A stretch of DNA of 64,000 bases from Zasmidium citrigriseum (Eukaryota; Ascomycota; Dothideomycetes; Mycosphaerellales; Mycosphaerellaceae). How positions within the stretch are numbered: the stretch's first letter is position 1; every line of letters begins with the position of its first letter. The DNA is taken from positions 124,001-188,000 of the forward strand of contig NHNW01000037.1 in NCBI GenBank assembly GCA_002786025.1. The letters are read 5' to 3'. The translations under genes and the position numbers were made by a program. Below the pieces are notes generated by a model, which was not told where the DNA came from, ran no database searches, and saw only the letters and a list, made by a program, of their open reading frames with translations. Shown piece after piece: positions 12,180 through 23,403 of this stretch.

Positions 12180-12339
12180 ACTGACTGAATCCAGGCAATG
12201 CGACAAGGCGGTCCCGAGGGAGTGGATGAACGAGCACGTTGCAGGGAAAGACGTTGTACAACAATTCGCGGCGGGCGTCGGACGAATACTTTTCTTCAAG
12301 TGCCGAAGGAGGGGAAGGTGGGCCGAAGAGATAGGGACT
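12180..12339. promoter_or_regulatory. residual promoter of the O-methyltransferase gene
   Basis: Only 160 bp separate the start codon from the left LTR. The stretch shows no C-to-T saturation. Anything regulatory further upstream is now 7.2 kb away. Confidence 0.5.
12335..12339. repeat. target-site duplication, left copy (GGACT)
   Basis: GGACT immediately before the left LTR is repeated exactly at 19515-19519 directly after the right LTR. Five-base duplications are normal for Ty1/Copia integrase. Confidence 0.9.
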
Positions 12340-12552
12340 TGTCAGCCCCACACGGGCCACCTAGGTGGGCCTATTACGGCATGTTTCACTTTCGGAGGAT
12401 TCGGCACTGGATACGGTATATTCGGTGTTTTCACGGGTTTTTCGGCGTTTTTAGGTAGATAGGTAACCTCTATATATAGTTACTAGCTAATACTACCTAA
12501 ATACGATTATAGTTATTATCTTATATATATTAGTATTAGTACTCTTCTTATA
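12340..12552 (+). repeat. 5' LTR
   Basis: It begins TGTCAGCCCC and ends CTTCTTATA (CTTCTTACA in the 3' copy). The first ~95 bp keep CpA and TpG, while the rest is converted to TpA. It aligns end to end with the 3' LTR apart from a 2-bp gap near the start. Confidence 0.93.
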
Positions 12553-12565
12553 GTTATAAGCCTAG
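12553..12565 (+). other. primer-binding site, initiator-Met half-tRNA type
   Basis: GTTATAAGCCTAG directly follows the LTR. Reversing two RIP-type changes gives GTTATGAGCCCAG, the complement of the anticodon stem-loop CTGGGCTCATAAC of eukaryotic initiator tRNA-Met. Drosophila copia and yeast Ty5 prime from this internal half-tRNA position rather than from the tRNA 3' end. Confidence 0.7.
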
Positions 12566-13929
12566 TCCGCTATTAATTAGATTACCCTTTATCTATTATT
12601 CGAATTGCTACTTCCCTAGCGCCTACTCTTATAATACTATAGTAGCCTCTTTTCCTACTACTAACTCCTTTACTACTATTTAAGCTAGATAGGCGTTCGA
12701 AATTATCTATTTAGACCCCTACTAATTTAACGATTTTGCTTCGTAAGCTATTACTAGGGTACGACGTACTAGTATCTAGAGATATATAAGGCCTATTAAG
12801 ATAATTTAGGTTCCTATTAATACTTAATACCTTATAGGTATACGTTAGGTTTACCCTAACTTTAAACCTTAGGAACCTATATTCCCCGACTTCCTAGAAG
12901 TCGACGTACCTATTAATAGCGAGAAGGTTAACTAGATATAGTAGCTCCGTTACTAGTATACTATTAATAGGTATAATACTACTATCCTCTACTTTAACTA
13001 TAAATAGGAGGCCTAGTCCCGTTTTATTACTAATAAGAGGGACTAGAAGGTATATCTTAACTAGACTATCCCTAGCTAGTATTCTAAGGTACTTAGTCGC
13101 CTCTAGACAATTAATAAATAGTAGTAGTATATCTATTCTTAGCTTAAACCCTCCCTAGATAACTAGAACTACTAGCTTTAGAATATATATAACGACCTAA
13201 TATAGGGACTAAAGACTAATAACTACGAGACCTTCGTTACCTTATAGAATAACTACTAGCTAAAGCTCGATACGGCTAATTATCCCCTATTACCTTAGGC
13301 CTTTTATAACTTCTATAATATAGTTAAGGCCTAGATTAACCTTACTTAGGGACGTCTAATTACTTAGATAGCCCGAAGCTTTAAGGAGGGGATTACTATA
13401 TATAGGGACTTTCTTCGCCGCCGCCTAGTTAGTCTTATAAAGGACGTCTCCCTTAATATAGTTTTCTAGGCGAGTACTACTAAGCTATCTTCGACTATTT
13501 AGAATAGCCTACCTAATAATAATAGAGGAATCGACCTTCTACCTAAGCGTACCTCTCGACGACCCCGTTAGCGCTATAGGAGTCTAACTATTAAGAAAAT
13601 TACTAGTAAGCTACTATATAAGGCCTATAACCGCCTAGGGGATTATAAGATTATTAACTATACCTTTCGCCCTACCTAGAAGGATATAACTACCGAATAG
13701 AAGTAATAGCTCTACTACTACTAGAAATACTACTATAAGTACTTCTCCTTCTACTATCGATAGGCTAAACGATACGAGGATCTAGTAACCTAGGTAATCT
13801 AGAAAGTATCTTAGACCTAGTTATCTACCCCGAGGGAGATTAGTAATCTCGATACTAATATAGGGAAGCTTAGTATTAACTTTCTAAGAGTTAATAAGGC
13901 TCTACCGCCCCCTAATCCTTATATATCTA

Positions 13930-14230
13930 TATAGATCCGCCCTATAGTAATATATACGGAGTCTTATAACCTCGTAGCTAAGTAGTTACTCGACTTTAGC
14001 TCTAATACCTATATTATTAATAACCCTATACTAGCTAGCTTTAAAGTAGAGAGTATACCCTATAATACTATTATCTATATAGGTAATAGTACTCTCTATA
14101 CGGTTACGAAAGGTCGAGCTAAGATACCCCTAAAGGCTATTAATAGGTAGATACTCTACCTAAACTTAAAGGATATCCTTTATATACCTAGGTTCTATAC
14201 TAATATCGTCTCTAGCCCGAAGATACGCCT
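13930..14230 (+). pseudogene. Copia protease region (degenerate)
   Basis: The frame reading LLDFSSNTYIINN near 13985-14025, followed by a GNSTLYTVTKGRAKIPL-like segment, matches the Copia aspartic protease start (LLDSG/DFSSNTH type) and the downstream beta strands. TAG stops interrupt it. Gag-like sequence presumably lies upstream (about 12.8-13.9 kb), but I could not identify a zinc knuckle with certainty. Confidence 0.6.
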
Positions 14231-14689
14231 CTCTAGACTTTACCTTAACGAGTATACTAATACCTAGTATAATAGATAGAACCGACTAGTCTTATAACTA
14301 CGCTATCGCTAGGGCTACCCCTATCTTAATATAGTAGTACCTAGCCCTCCCTCTACTCGGTTCTAGGTATATAAATAGCTACTAATAAGAGATAGTCGTC
14401 TCCTAACGGTAGCTTAGGTTACTACCTAATAATAGGACGATACTCGCTATATTTAGACCTTTATAGTATAGAGTAGTAGGTACCTACTTCCTAAGAGGTA
14501 CCTTACTAGTAAATAATAGTACTAGCTATTTAGTTATATTAGGGGAGACTATATTACTTACCTTCTAGATACTATTACTAATATAATCGTAGCTAATAGT
14601 ACTCTAGCCCCCCTAACTAAGGAATATAAGGCGTATACTCTATCTAAAGCCTATAAATAGATCTCTTAGAGGAAGCTAGTTTATATACG

Positions 14690-15420
14690 CCTACCTACCC
14701 CTTTCTCTAATATCGCGATAGATATTATCTACCTTAATTAGGCCTATAATAGAGATAACTACCTCCTATATACCTACGATATCTATACGTATATATACTT
14801 CGTATAGACGATACCGACCTATAACTAGAATACTATATTAGAGTTCTATAAGGAGCTAATTCGCTTTATATAGGCCCTAGGCCGCGAGCTTATTATCCTT
14901 TAGGCTAATAATAACTCGGTATTTAGTATTACCTTCTACTCGAGAGTACGTCGAAGTAGTATTAGCCTTAATCTTACGGTACTATATACCTCTAAGTAGG
15001 ATCCTATAGAACGAGCGAGTATACTACTTATTACTATAGCTAGGTATCTAATAATCTAGGCTAACCTACTAGAGAACCTCTAGCCCGAAATAGTAGCTAT
15101 AGTAGCGTTTATTCTAAATCGATTCCTAACGAAAGGCCTAGGGTAGAAAACTCCTATTAAGGTTATAACTAGTCGAGCCTCTTCTATAGTATATATACGT
15201 ATAGTAGGGTCCCGCTCTTACGCCTACTATATAAACCTAAAGGATCCCCTAAAGAAGGCTAAGATAGCGCCTTATACCTATATTAGCTACCTAGTAGGGT
15301 TTAAAGGCTATAGTATCTATCGAATCTAAATCCCTTTCTTACGAAAGGTTATTCGAACTCGTAATATTATCTTTAATAAGGATTAGGTATATTAGGGAGC
15401 CTATAATTTTAATATTAGGT
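14690..15420 (+). pseudogene. Copia integrase core region (degenerate)
   Basis: The plus frame from 14699 reads PFSNIAIDII...YLLYTYDIYTYIYF, the usual PF..I.ID....YLL...D..T start of the Copia integrase catalytic core. TAG codons stand at positions that are Trp or Gln in relatives. Later pieces around 15110-15330 fit the core end and the zinc-free C-terminal part. No intact frame remains. Confidence 0.75.
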
Positions 15421-16099
15421 AGATATTTCTAAATAAGCTATAGTTTAATATTATACTCTAGCCTCCCTACCTATCCTTTACTAATTAATTTAATAACCTC
15501 CTACTACTTAGTTAGGGCTATAATATCTACTAGATAGAGACTATACCTAGCCTAGTACTAGTAGTAGCGGAGGATCTTTAACTAGCTATACTTAATAGTA
15601 GCGGACCCTCTATAGCTATTCCTCTTAAAAGCCTAGTAGAGATAAAGTATCCCTATAGCTACTACGATAAGCCTATAAAGGAGGATATCTACTTCCCGCT
15701 AGTACTCTAGGACCCTATCTTTCCGCTCGAATATACCCTAGGTCTATATTAATACTAGCTAGTACCTCCTAATCGCTAGGCTCTTCCTTTACTAATAGCC
15801 TCTATACCTCTTCTATAGTATACGCGACTACTAGAAATAGATCTTAAGGCTAAACTTCTTCTACGTCTAAAGAAGCCCTAGACTACTAACTACCTAGCGG
15901 CGTTTATAGTAGAAGCTACCTAGGTTATAATAGAGGAATACGCCTATAAGGTTAATATTCGGACTCTCCCGCCCGTCCCTTATTAGTAGAAATAGGTCCT
16001 TAAATATAAATTTATAGCTAAATTTTAGATTACTACTAAGGAAGAGTAGGAGAAAGCCTATTAGATAGGAACCTAGTATAAAGTCGACGAATCTAAGGC

Positions 16100-16800
16100 G
16101 CTAACTAAGCCGGTTCCCCTTACTTAGGTCTAGACGTATAAAGCGGACGAGAATAACCTCTTAACTAAGTTTAAGGCGAGACTCTACGCTAGGGGCGACC
16201 TCTAGAAGACTCTAAATAATACCTATACTATAACGCTCCCTATAAGGGTTTTCTACCTATTAATTACGATTATTACGTACTTTAACCTCGAGACTATTTA
16301 GCTTAATACTATTAATGCCTTCCTTAACGCTAACCTTCTAGTACCTATCTATCTTCGCCCGCCTAAACCGTTTTAGAAACTAGGGGTACTCCTAAAGTAC
16401 GTTAAGGTATTATATAGGTTTAAGGAAGTACTAAACCTATAGTATAACCTCCTAAGGGAGACGCTTAAGGAACTTAGTTTTATATAGGTAGTTAAGTACC
16501 TCTACGTAAAGGGACGGGTATTAATCTTCTTCTTTATAGATAATATTATACTAGCCTTCTAGGATAAGGACTATAAGGAGGCCCTTTAGGTCTAACGTAA
16601 CCTAATAGCTCGCTTTACGATATAGGAGATAGGACCCCTAAAGTAGTTTTATAGGATCTAGATTACCTATAATCGTACTCTCCGCTAGATCTAGCTTAAT
16701 TAGGCTATATATATCGACTATATAGTAGTACGTTTTCCCCTAGATATTATACGAAAGGTAGAAACCTCTCTATCCTATAGTTTCGATAGGGTACCTAGCC
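16100..16800 (+). pseudogene. Copia reverse transcriptase region (degenerate)
   Basis: The plus frame near 16168-16200 gives KARLYARGDL, the start of the RVT_2 (Copia) domain. It continues with NAFLNANLLVPIYLRPPKP at about 16312-16370 and the active-site strand FFIDNIILAF at about 16530-16560, where relatives have FVDD/YVDD; the second Asp appears as Asn. Several in-frame TAGs are present. Confidence 0.85.
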
Positions 16801-17099
16801 TAGCGCTAGAGAATACTACCTATACGAAAGAATATTATAGCTTAGTTAGTAGCCTAAACTTTACTACTATTTAGATATAGTCGGATATTACTTTCGCGAC
16901 CTCTCTACTAGTATAGTACCTAAAGAACCTCTCTCCTATATATCTTAGGGTAGCTTAGTACCTACTTTAGTATCTCTAGTATACGAAATTATTAAGTCTA
17001 GCGTATAGGGCGACTAAGGCTAATACCGACCTTAGGGAGTTCTTTAGGGTATCTAATACTTCTTATACGGATAATACTCTTACCTAGCGCTCCTTAGAG

Positions 17100-17520
17100 G
17101 GTTTCCTCTTTATACTATTTAGTAGGCCTATCGATTAGAAAGCCTATAGGTAAAGGATAGTTACGAAATTAAGTATAGAGGCGGAACTCTACTCTATAAG
17201 CTATACTAGAACGGAACTTATCTAGTAGATCCGTTTACTAGAGGCGATTAACCTAAAATTAGATCGTTTACTAGTTCTTTTCTATAATAACCTATAAACC
17301 TTTCGTATAATTACTACGCCTACTAGAAGAATTAATACGAGGATACGATATATAGATATATAGTAATACTAGTTATAAGAACGATATCTTACTAGTAATT
17401 TAAAGGTTAACTAGCTAGAAACTACCTATATACTAGCTAATAGACTTACGAAGCTCCTAATACTACTAAAGTATCGATAATTTATCCGCTAATTATATAT
17501 AGAGGACGTTAATAACCTAG
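17100..17520 (+). pseudogene. Copia RNase H region (degenerate)
   Basis: The frame near 17165-17235 reads KLSIEAELYSISYTRTELI, matching the LSTTEAEL...L motif of Copia RNase H. The end of the domain, with a TTYMLADGLTK-like segment (now TYILANRLTK), falls near 17405-17450. Confidence 0.8.
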
Positions 17521-17859
17521 GGGGTACTAATAAGAAGGATAATGCCTACCTAATACTTACTAGAGTAGTAGATAACGACCTAGAGCCTAATAAGATATTT
17601 TAAGACTTAGGCTTAGTATTACGTAATAACCTATAAAAGGAAGATTTACTTATATACTTTTATATAAAGGACGATTCTACCCTATAATTAGTCTACTAGA
17701 AGATTCTAGAGAATAGTCCGTACGCTCTACTTACGTTACCCTTAATAATTTAAGCCTTCTACTACTCTAAACTAACTTAAACCTTTACGTAACTAACTAT
17801 CGCTCTACCCTCTACTTACTATCTACCTCTACTCTACCTATCCGCTCGATATACTACTC

Positions 17860-19292
17860 TCTAGCTAATACTACTACCTCTAGTAAGCCTCTCTAGTCGT
17901 AATATAGCCGATACTTAAGAGCCTAGTCGTTAGACTACCCTAGCTACTAAGCGCGAGCCTTCTCCTACCCTACTTTATAAGGGCGAGAAGGGATTCTACT
18001 CTAAGGATACCTAGGAGGATATCGCCTACCTAAATATTAAGATTTAGAATAACCGCCCCCTTACTAAGGCTAAGAAAGGCTACTACGATACCTATATTAC
18101 TAAGGCTTATACTAAGCGCTATACTACTACTACTAAGGCTAATAACGATACTAAAGGCGACGATTAGAAGGATAGCGAGCCTAAGAAGGAAGTTAAGGAG
18201 GAGTTTAAGGAGGTAATTAAAGATAAGGATAGCGAAGATAAGGACGCCCCTAGTAGCGATATTAAGGAGAATATTAATAACGATACTAGCGTTAAGGAAG
18301 AACTCCCCTCTATCCCTCTTTTCTATCTAAACGCTACCTCGAAGAGCGCCTACTACGACGATAACCTCTACCTCCTTAAGCTACTAGTCGATAATAATAC
18401 TAAGTCTTATCGCCGCTATAAGAACGCTAATAACCTAGCGCCTATCTCTACTAGTAAGTCTAAGCTAGTACCTACCCGTTCCTTATCTATATAGCTAAAT
18501 ACGACTTCCTACGCCCCTACCTATAAGATAGCCTTTCCTAAGACTACTACTAAGGTATACTACGTCCTCTCTAAGTAGCGCTTAGCTACTAAGTAGGCGC
18601 CTAACTACTAGAAGAGTAAATTATTCGCCTCCCTTAGTCGCGCTATATTTAGGATATATACTAGTACTAAGCTAGCTAAACTTAAGTTTAAGAACCTCTA
18701 TAGTAGTAATAAGGTCGTTCTCGAGCTTAAGAGTAAGCTCTAGAACGTCTACTACCTCCTTAGTAAGGCTTAGCCCTATAACCGCCTTAATACTCTCGAT
18801 ATAGTTAAAGACGACCTCCTTACTATTAGTTAGTACCTTAACCCTACTACTAACCTTATAGAAGAAGAGTAAGAGTACTATAAGGTAGCTAACTCTAACT
18901 CTACTACTATAGGTAAGCTCCTCGATAAGATTATTAACCGCTTAGTTAAGAGCCCTATCCCCCCTACCCTATCTAGTAAAGTTAGTAAGTATAAGCTTCT
19001 CGATAATAAGGAAGATACCTCCTCTCCTAAGCGCTAGTAGTAGTTCTTTCCTCCCTATTATACCCTTAACGTTAGTATCTAGTACGTTAAGAAGGTTATA
19101 GCTAATAAGACTAAGTACCTTAAGAACTCGCTCGACTTCGACCTTTATAAGCTAGATTAGGCTAATAGGAAGTCCGCCTAGTCTACTATCGCTTAGTACG
19201 GTAATAATATTATCTCCTATATTAAGGATATAATAGCTAGCTAGCGTTAGTATAGGTCTATTTTTAGATTAGGCTATACTTTTGCCTTCTCT
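17860..19292 (+). pseudogene. extra degenerate ORF between RNase H and 3' LTR
   Basis: One plus-strand frame can be followed from about 17.87 kb to the polypurine tract, about 470 codons. Every stop in it that I met is TAG or TAA at a position consistent with a lost Gln/Trp codon; TGA does not occur. It encodes a Lys/Asp/Glu-rich stretch (about 18.05-18.30 kb: KKEVKEEFKEVIKDKDSED), then a Ser/Thr/Tyr-rich and possibly coiled-coil part. It resembles no Copia domain I know. Most Copia elements end soon after RNase H, so this is either an accessory (for example Sirevirus-like extra) gene or captured DNA. The long coherent frame after heavy C-to-T change argues that it was coding. Confidence 0.5.
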
Positions 19293-19299
19293 AAGGGGG
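19293..19299 (+). other. polypurine tract
   Basis: AAGGGGG immediately precedes the 3' LTR, the expected plus-strand primer. Confidence 0.8.
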
Positions 19300-19514
19300 T
19301 GTATTAGCCCTATATAGGCTACCTAGGTAGGCCTATTATAGTATGTTTTACTTTCGGAGGATTTAGTATTAGATACGGTATATTTAGTATTTTTACGGGT
19401 TTTTCGGCGTTTTTAGGTAGATAGGTAACCTCTATATATAGTTACCGGCTAATACTACCTGAATACGATCATAGTTATTGTCTCATGCATATTAGTGTCA
19501 GTGCTCTTCTTACA
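19300..19514 (+). repeat. 3' LTR
   Basis: It begins TGTATTAGCCC and ends CTTCTTACA. The first ~140 bp are RIP-converted and the last ~75 bp keep CpA/TpG, the mirror image of the 5' LTR. Confidence 0.93.
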
Positions 19515-22314
19515 GGACTTGACAAGGAGGGCTATGTTTGTCGTTTTGATTGAAGTGCCGTGACGTGGCGTGGTGGTATAGGCGAGCTGCATTGGGGAAC
19601 CTTGTCGACTTTTTGCAAGCGCGCGCGAAGAAGCTGGCTTGCTCGGTGCCGGGATTTGGAGGGTACATGCGGGTTGCCGAGAGAGCTCTTCAGTAACAAC
19701 AGCTTTTCGTTCCTGCGTCGGAAAGATGATAAATTTGACTCTGAAGAGGCGCTTGCTGAAACGGACAGGGCTTGAGAGTTTCATTGAGAATACTCTCGAT
19801 TCAAGCCAGATTCCGGACCCGAAATTGCTGTTGACGAAGTACTTCCTTGTCCAACGAATTGGGACGAGGAGAATTCGAGATATGGTTCAAAATACATCGG
19901 GCTAAAACCATTGACAAGAGGGATCTGGTTCCAGATCTCCAATCTTCAGCCTGACTCGAGGATCGTGGGAACCTGAAACCGGCATCAAGGTTGCATCCCA
20001 AAACCATCATCGTCCGATATTTCGCTCGACCTCTCGACTGAGTCTCAACAATGTCCGGAGAGAAGAAGACTCCTTCCGTCGAGCCAAAGCAAAGAAGAGA
20101 CACCATATCGTCCATAAGACTCGATTACACAACCGTAAGAGGGCAATGCAAAGTTTCCACCCTTTGATCAACAGATCCGAGACCGAAGTCAAGATCAGAT
20201 TGAAAGTCTCAACAACGTTGACGGAGATCTCTGTGGAACTCTCCCCGACATCTCATGAGCGAATGGAGAGCAGAATGGAGTACTCCAATTTTGAGCCTGC
20301 CTACTCGACAAATCGAAAAGCACGCTGATCCATACCTTGCATTGCCCTGAAAGAGCAAGTCTTGCATGCGTTCGGCTGGCACGAACACATTCTCTCGATT
20401 GCTTCTAGGTGGCTAGCTGTAGCCGTCGGAGTTGTCCAGGCCGACGCTGCTCTCGGCTGCGACTTGTCCGGCTGGCCTGCTGCAGGTCTAGGTATGGAAT
20501 TGTAGGGCTCTACGTTTTTCAGGCGGCGAGCTCAGGTCGAGTTCGTCTTGACTTGGGAACTAGGAGGGCCAGTGGGTAGGCGAGAAAGCGATACGATCTT
20601 TTATCGAAATACGAGGAGAGTCTGTAGAGTCTTTCTTTGCTTTGAACGAGTACGCCGAACAGATAGCTCTCGATTGCAACTTTCCCTTCAAGTCACCTGG
20701 GCAAGGAGACACCTGACTCCCACGATCTTGGAATATGTTTTTTTGGGAGGGTTGATACTGCTTTGAAGAGCGTTCTTGATCCCAACTGATGTGTTGGAAT
20801 ATTTGCTTTAGATACGAGAGTTGCCGGACAAGCCCTACGGCGACATCGCCAAGTGCACCCGGGTGTGGTTTTGGAAGACGAAAGACAAAGTCGACTTGAC
20901 TTTGCAGATCCTGCTTTTTGAAACCGTCAGACTCGAGAGATTCGGCTCTAGACCTATGGCTTGACTCGACTAAAACGAGACGCAAGATTGCATGAAAAAC
21001 CTTCGACGGACTTCACTTCGTCATTCCTCCATGGACGTTGTGAATTGTAGATGTTATTTTGCCGATACACAAGAACACCCCGACTGAAGATACCAGTGAC
21101 GAGCGAAAAGTGTCTCGAGATGTCTATAAGCGGCTTGATGATGCTCGTAGCCGTTTATGCCTTGCAGTGCCTGAGATCAGATAGTCATCTTTCGGGCACA
21201 GGGCCCCGGCCATTGTACGAGTACGAGATGAGGTTCGCATGTCGTCAGACGGGCTTCACTCAAATCGAACATTTTGTTGCCGGGGAATCGCAGTCTGTCG
21301 TCGCCTTTCTTGCGTTTGTAAACACGGAGAACGGGAACCTGCTGCTCCTACACATTAGCTAGACGGAACGTTCCTGATTGATGTTGAAAGACACCAAAGA
21401 CCTTGTTCGACTCGAAGTTACCTTGTTCGATCCGAAATTGAGGAGACTTCTTCGCCCCATCCTCGTCGCCATCCTAACATGTTGATCTTATATCTCGTTC
21501 GATCCATATTGCAAAGCTTGGGAACTCGACCGCAGACGCCCGATAAACGATAGGCATGATTCCTGTTCAGAGCCGCCTACTTTCAGACCGAAAAGCCTAG
21601 AACTTTTCCGATCCTTGCTTGCATTGCCCCTGAAAAGAAGTCCGAGAAGCTCCACAAGTAGTTGCTGCGACTACCGTACTTGTACGACTGTCCCAATCGC
21701 CGACGTTCAAGACGCTGTCGTGGCGACCTAGATGGCGTGCTGGTGGTTGACGGAAAGGGGCTCCTTGCGAAAGCTGATTCCTGCGAATTGTAGATCTACG
21801 GTCCCTTGTCTGTGAATCTAGGGCTCGGTGATGGTAACGGGTCGAGACCGTTTCTCGGGATGTTGTCCCTGCTTGCATGGCCCTGGTCTCACGAATGTAG
21901 ATGTAAATGTTCCAATTGGAATTCTTCATGTTGTGCTTCGTGGAGAGATGCGCCTGCCCTTGATGGAACAGGCTTCGTGGCCATTTTCAGGGCCGGTGTC
22001 TATGCTCTGATGTTGAGGGGAAAATGGTCTGTTCGACATGCCGTCATGTCGAGGAACGCGGAGTACAATGCTGCTGAGATAACGCTGCTATCGTTGCGTT
22101 GGACGCGGGAATTCGTCCCACGATTCGACCTGTGGCGTGAACTTGATAGTATCGATGGAGGTTTGTTCATTATGTTACAGTGGATTGAGAGGTTATTATG
22201 CGTGAGGAACAACTCATCGGCTGGACATTTCTGTGAGATTATCGTCAGATGTAATCGGTGAACAATGAGGTTGTCCTACTCACCCATCGCGATCCATCTT
22301 CCACAGCGACTTCC
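19515..22314. other. 2.8 kb without recognisable genes (right flank of the Copia element)
   Basis: The GGACT target duplication opens this stretch at 19515-19519. The longest frames (104-151 codons, both strands) have no family resemblance and irregular composition. CpA and TpG are present at normal levels, so it is not RIP-mutated. A word of about 18-20 bp (CTTGCATTGCCCTGAAA with one-base variants) recurs near 20337 and 21618, with a partial copy near 21868, suggesting old duplicated material. The right end is the 3' side of the SDR gene. Confidence 0.45.
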
Positions 22315-23403
22315 TCAAAACTGCACCCCCGTACAAAGCGCCCCATCAACCACCAAATTCGCCCCACTAACAAACCCCGCCCTCTCACTCGCAGCAAAAA
22401 GCACCATATCAGCAACCTCCTCAGGTTTCCCCATTCTCCCCATGGGGTTCTTCGCCATCTGGCTCTTGAACAGGTCCGGCATGCCGCGTTCGACGTCGCC
22501 CCAGACGCCGTCTTCGATATCTGGCATCAAGCGTTAGCGAAGTTGGAGGGGAGAGCGGGAAAGGGGGTTGGAGGATGCGTACAAATGTTGCCGGGAGAAA
22601 CGGTATTCGCACGAATGCCTTTTGGTGCGAGGGTGTGTGCGAGGGAGGCGGTGTAGTGGATTAGGGAGGCTTTGAGGGGGCCGTAGGGGCCGGGGGCCAT
22701 GAAGTCGATGTCGCGGCCGGAGACGGAGGAAATGGTGACTGTGAATCATCAGAGGAGCGCGGTGGTGTTGGGAGGGGGAGAGGAAGAGCCTACCAATGTT
22801 TCCCTTTGTCTTCTCGAGATACGGCAACGCCGCTTCAATCATCGTATACGTCCCCATCATATCCGTATTGAAAGCCGTCTGCCAGCTCTCCGACGTATTC
22901 TTCAGCCATTCCATCGTTAGCACACATCACTACCGTAACTCTTCACGACGATCGCATGGTTCAACTCACCTCACTCCCCAAACTACTAACATTAGCAACC
23001 ACAACATCAATCCTCGAGCTCTCCTTCGCACAATCCTCCACCCACTGCCTCAACCGCGCATGATTCGTCACATCGACGATATTCCCACTAGCCTTGGCGT
23101 CAGGTTCCTCTTTCGCGTAGCGCTCATTCGCGGCTTTGACATCGGCCGCTGTGCGAGAGCAGAAGTGCACCGTAGCGCCTTCTCTGAGGAAGTGTTGCAC
23201 AATGTTACGGCCGATGCCTTTGGTGCCTCCTGCAAGGGGTGTGAGTCGTCAGCGAAGAGTCAATGGGATCGTATGATGGAACTGCTGCTATAGGCATTTG
23301 CTAGGGAGGCCGGGCATGGCAAGGGGGGTTGACTTGTGCGGGAACGAAGTTGGGGTGCTGTACCGGTGACGAGGACAACCTTCTTGTCTAGTCCTAGGTA
23401 CAT
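22315..23403 (-). CDS. short-chain dehydrogenase/reductase (classical SDR)
   Basis: Five exons (23403-23364, 23229-22970, 22899-22794, 22738-22583, 22520-22315) give 255 residues, the standard length of a classical SDR. The NAD(P) loop is TGGTKGIG at residues 13-20 and is split by the first intron (134 bp). The catalytic Tyr and Lys appear as YGPLK (Tyr154, Lys158), with Ser at 139-142 (SSVSG). The end (FAASERAGFVSGANLVVDGAL) is the normal SDR C-terminus. The third exon start uses a CTAAC branch followed by CTGAAG, giving LGSENTSESWQTAFN. The usual NNAG motif is replaced by VANVSS, a common variant. The substrate is unknown. Confidence 0.88.

Larger units (their letters stand above)
12340..19514 (+). 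mobile_element. full-length Ty1/Copia LTR retrotransposon, RIP-inactivated
   Basis: The element is 7175 bp with 213/215-bp LTRs (TG...TA and TG...CA), a GGACT target duplication, a primer-binding site at 12553 and a polypurine tract at 19293. Degenerate plus-strand coding runs in the Copia order protease, integrase, reverse transcriptase, RNase H. Stops are almost all TAG/TAA at former CAG/TGG-type codons. Between the LTR edges CpA and TpG are nearly absent: by eye I count about five TpG, all TGC, and one CpA. CpG remains common. That is the signature of saturating RIP. No frame is open enough to be functional. The LTR edges outside about 12432 and 19440 keep CpA/TpG. The 1.4 kb between RNase H and the 3' LTR is longer than usual and holds an additional degenerate frame. 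Confidence 0.95.

Noticed and set aside
12340..19514. AT-rich origin or mitochondrial insertion as explanation of the TA-rich block
   Set aside because: LTRs, target duplication, PBS, PPT and Copia domain order show a RIP-mutated retrotransposon; CpG is still common, unlike mitochondrial DNA.
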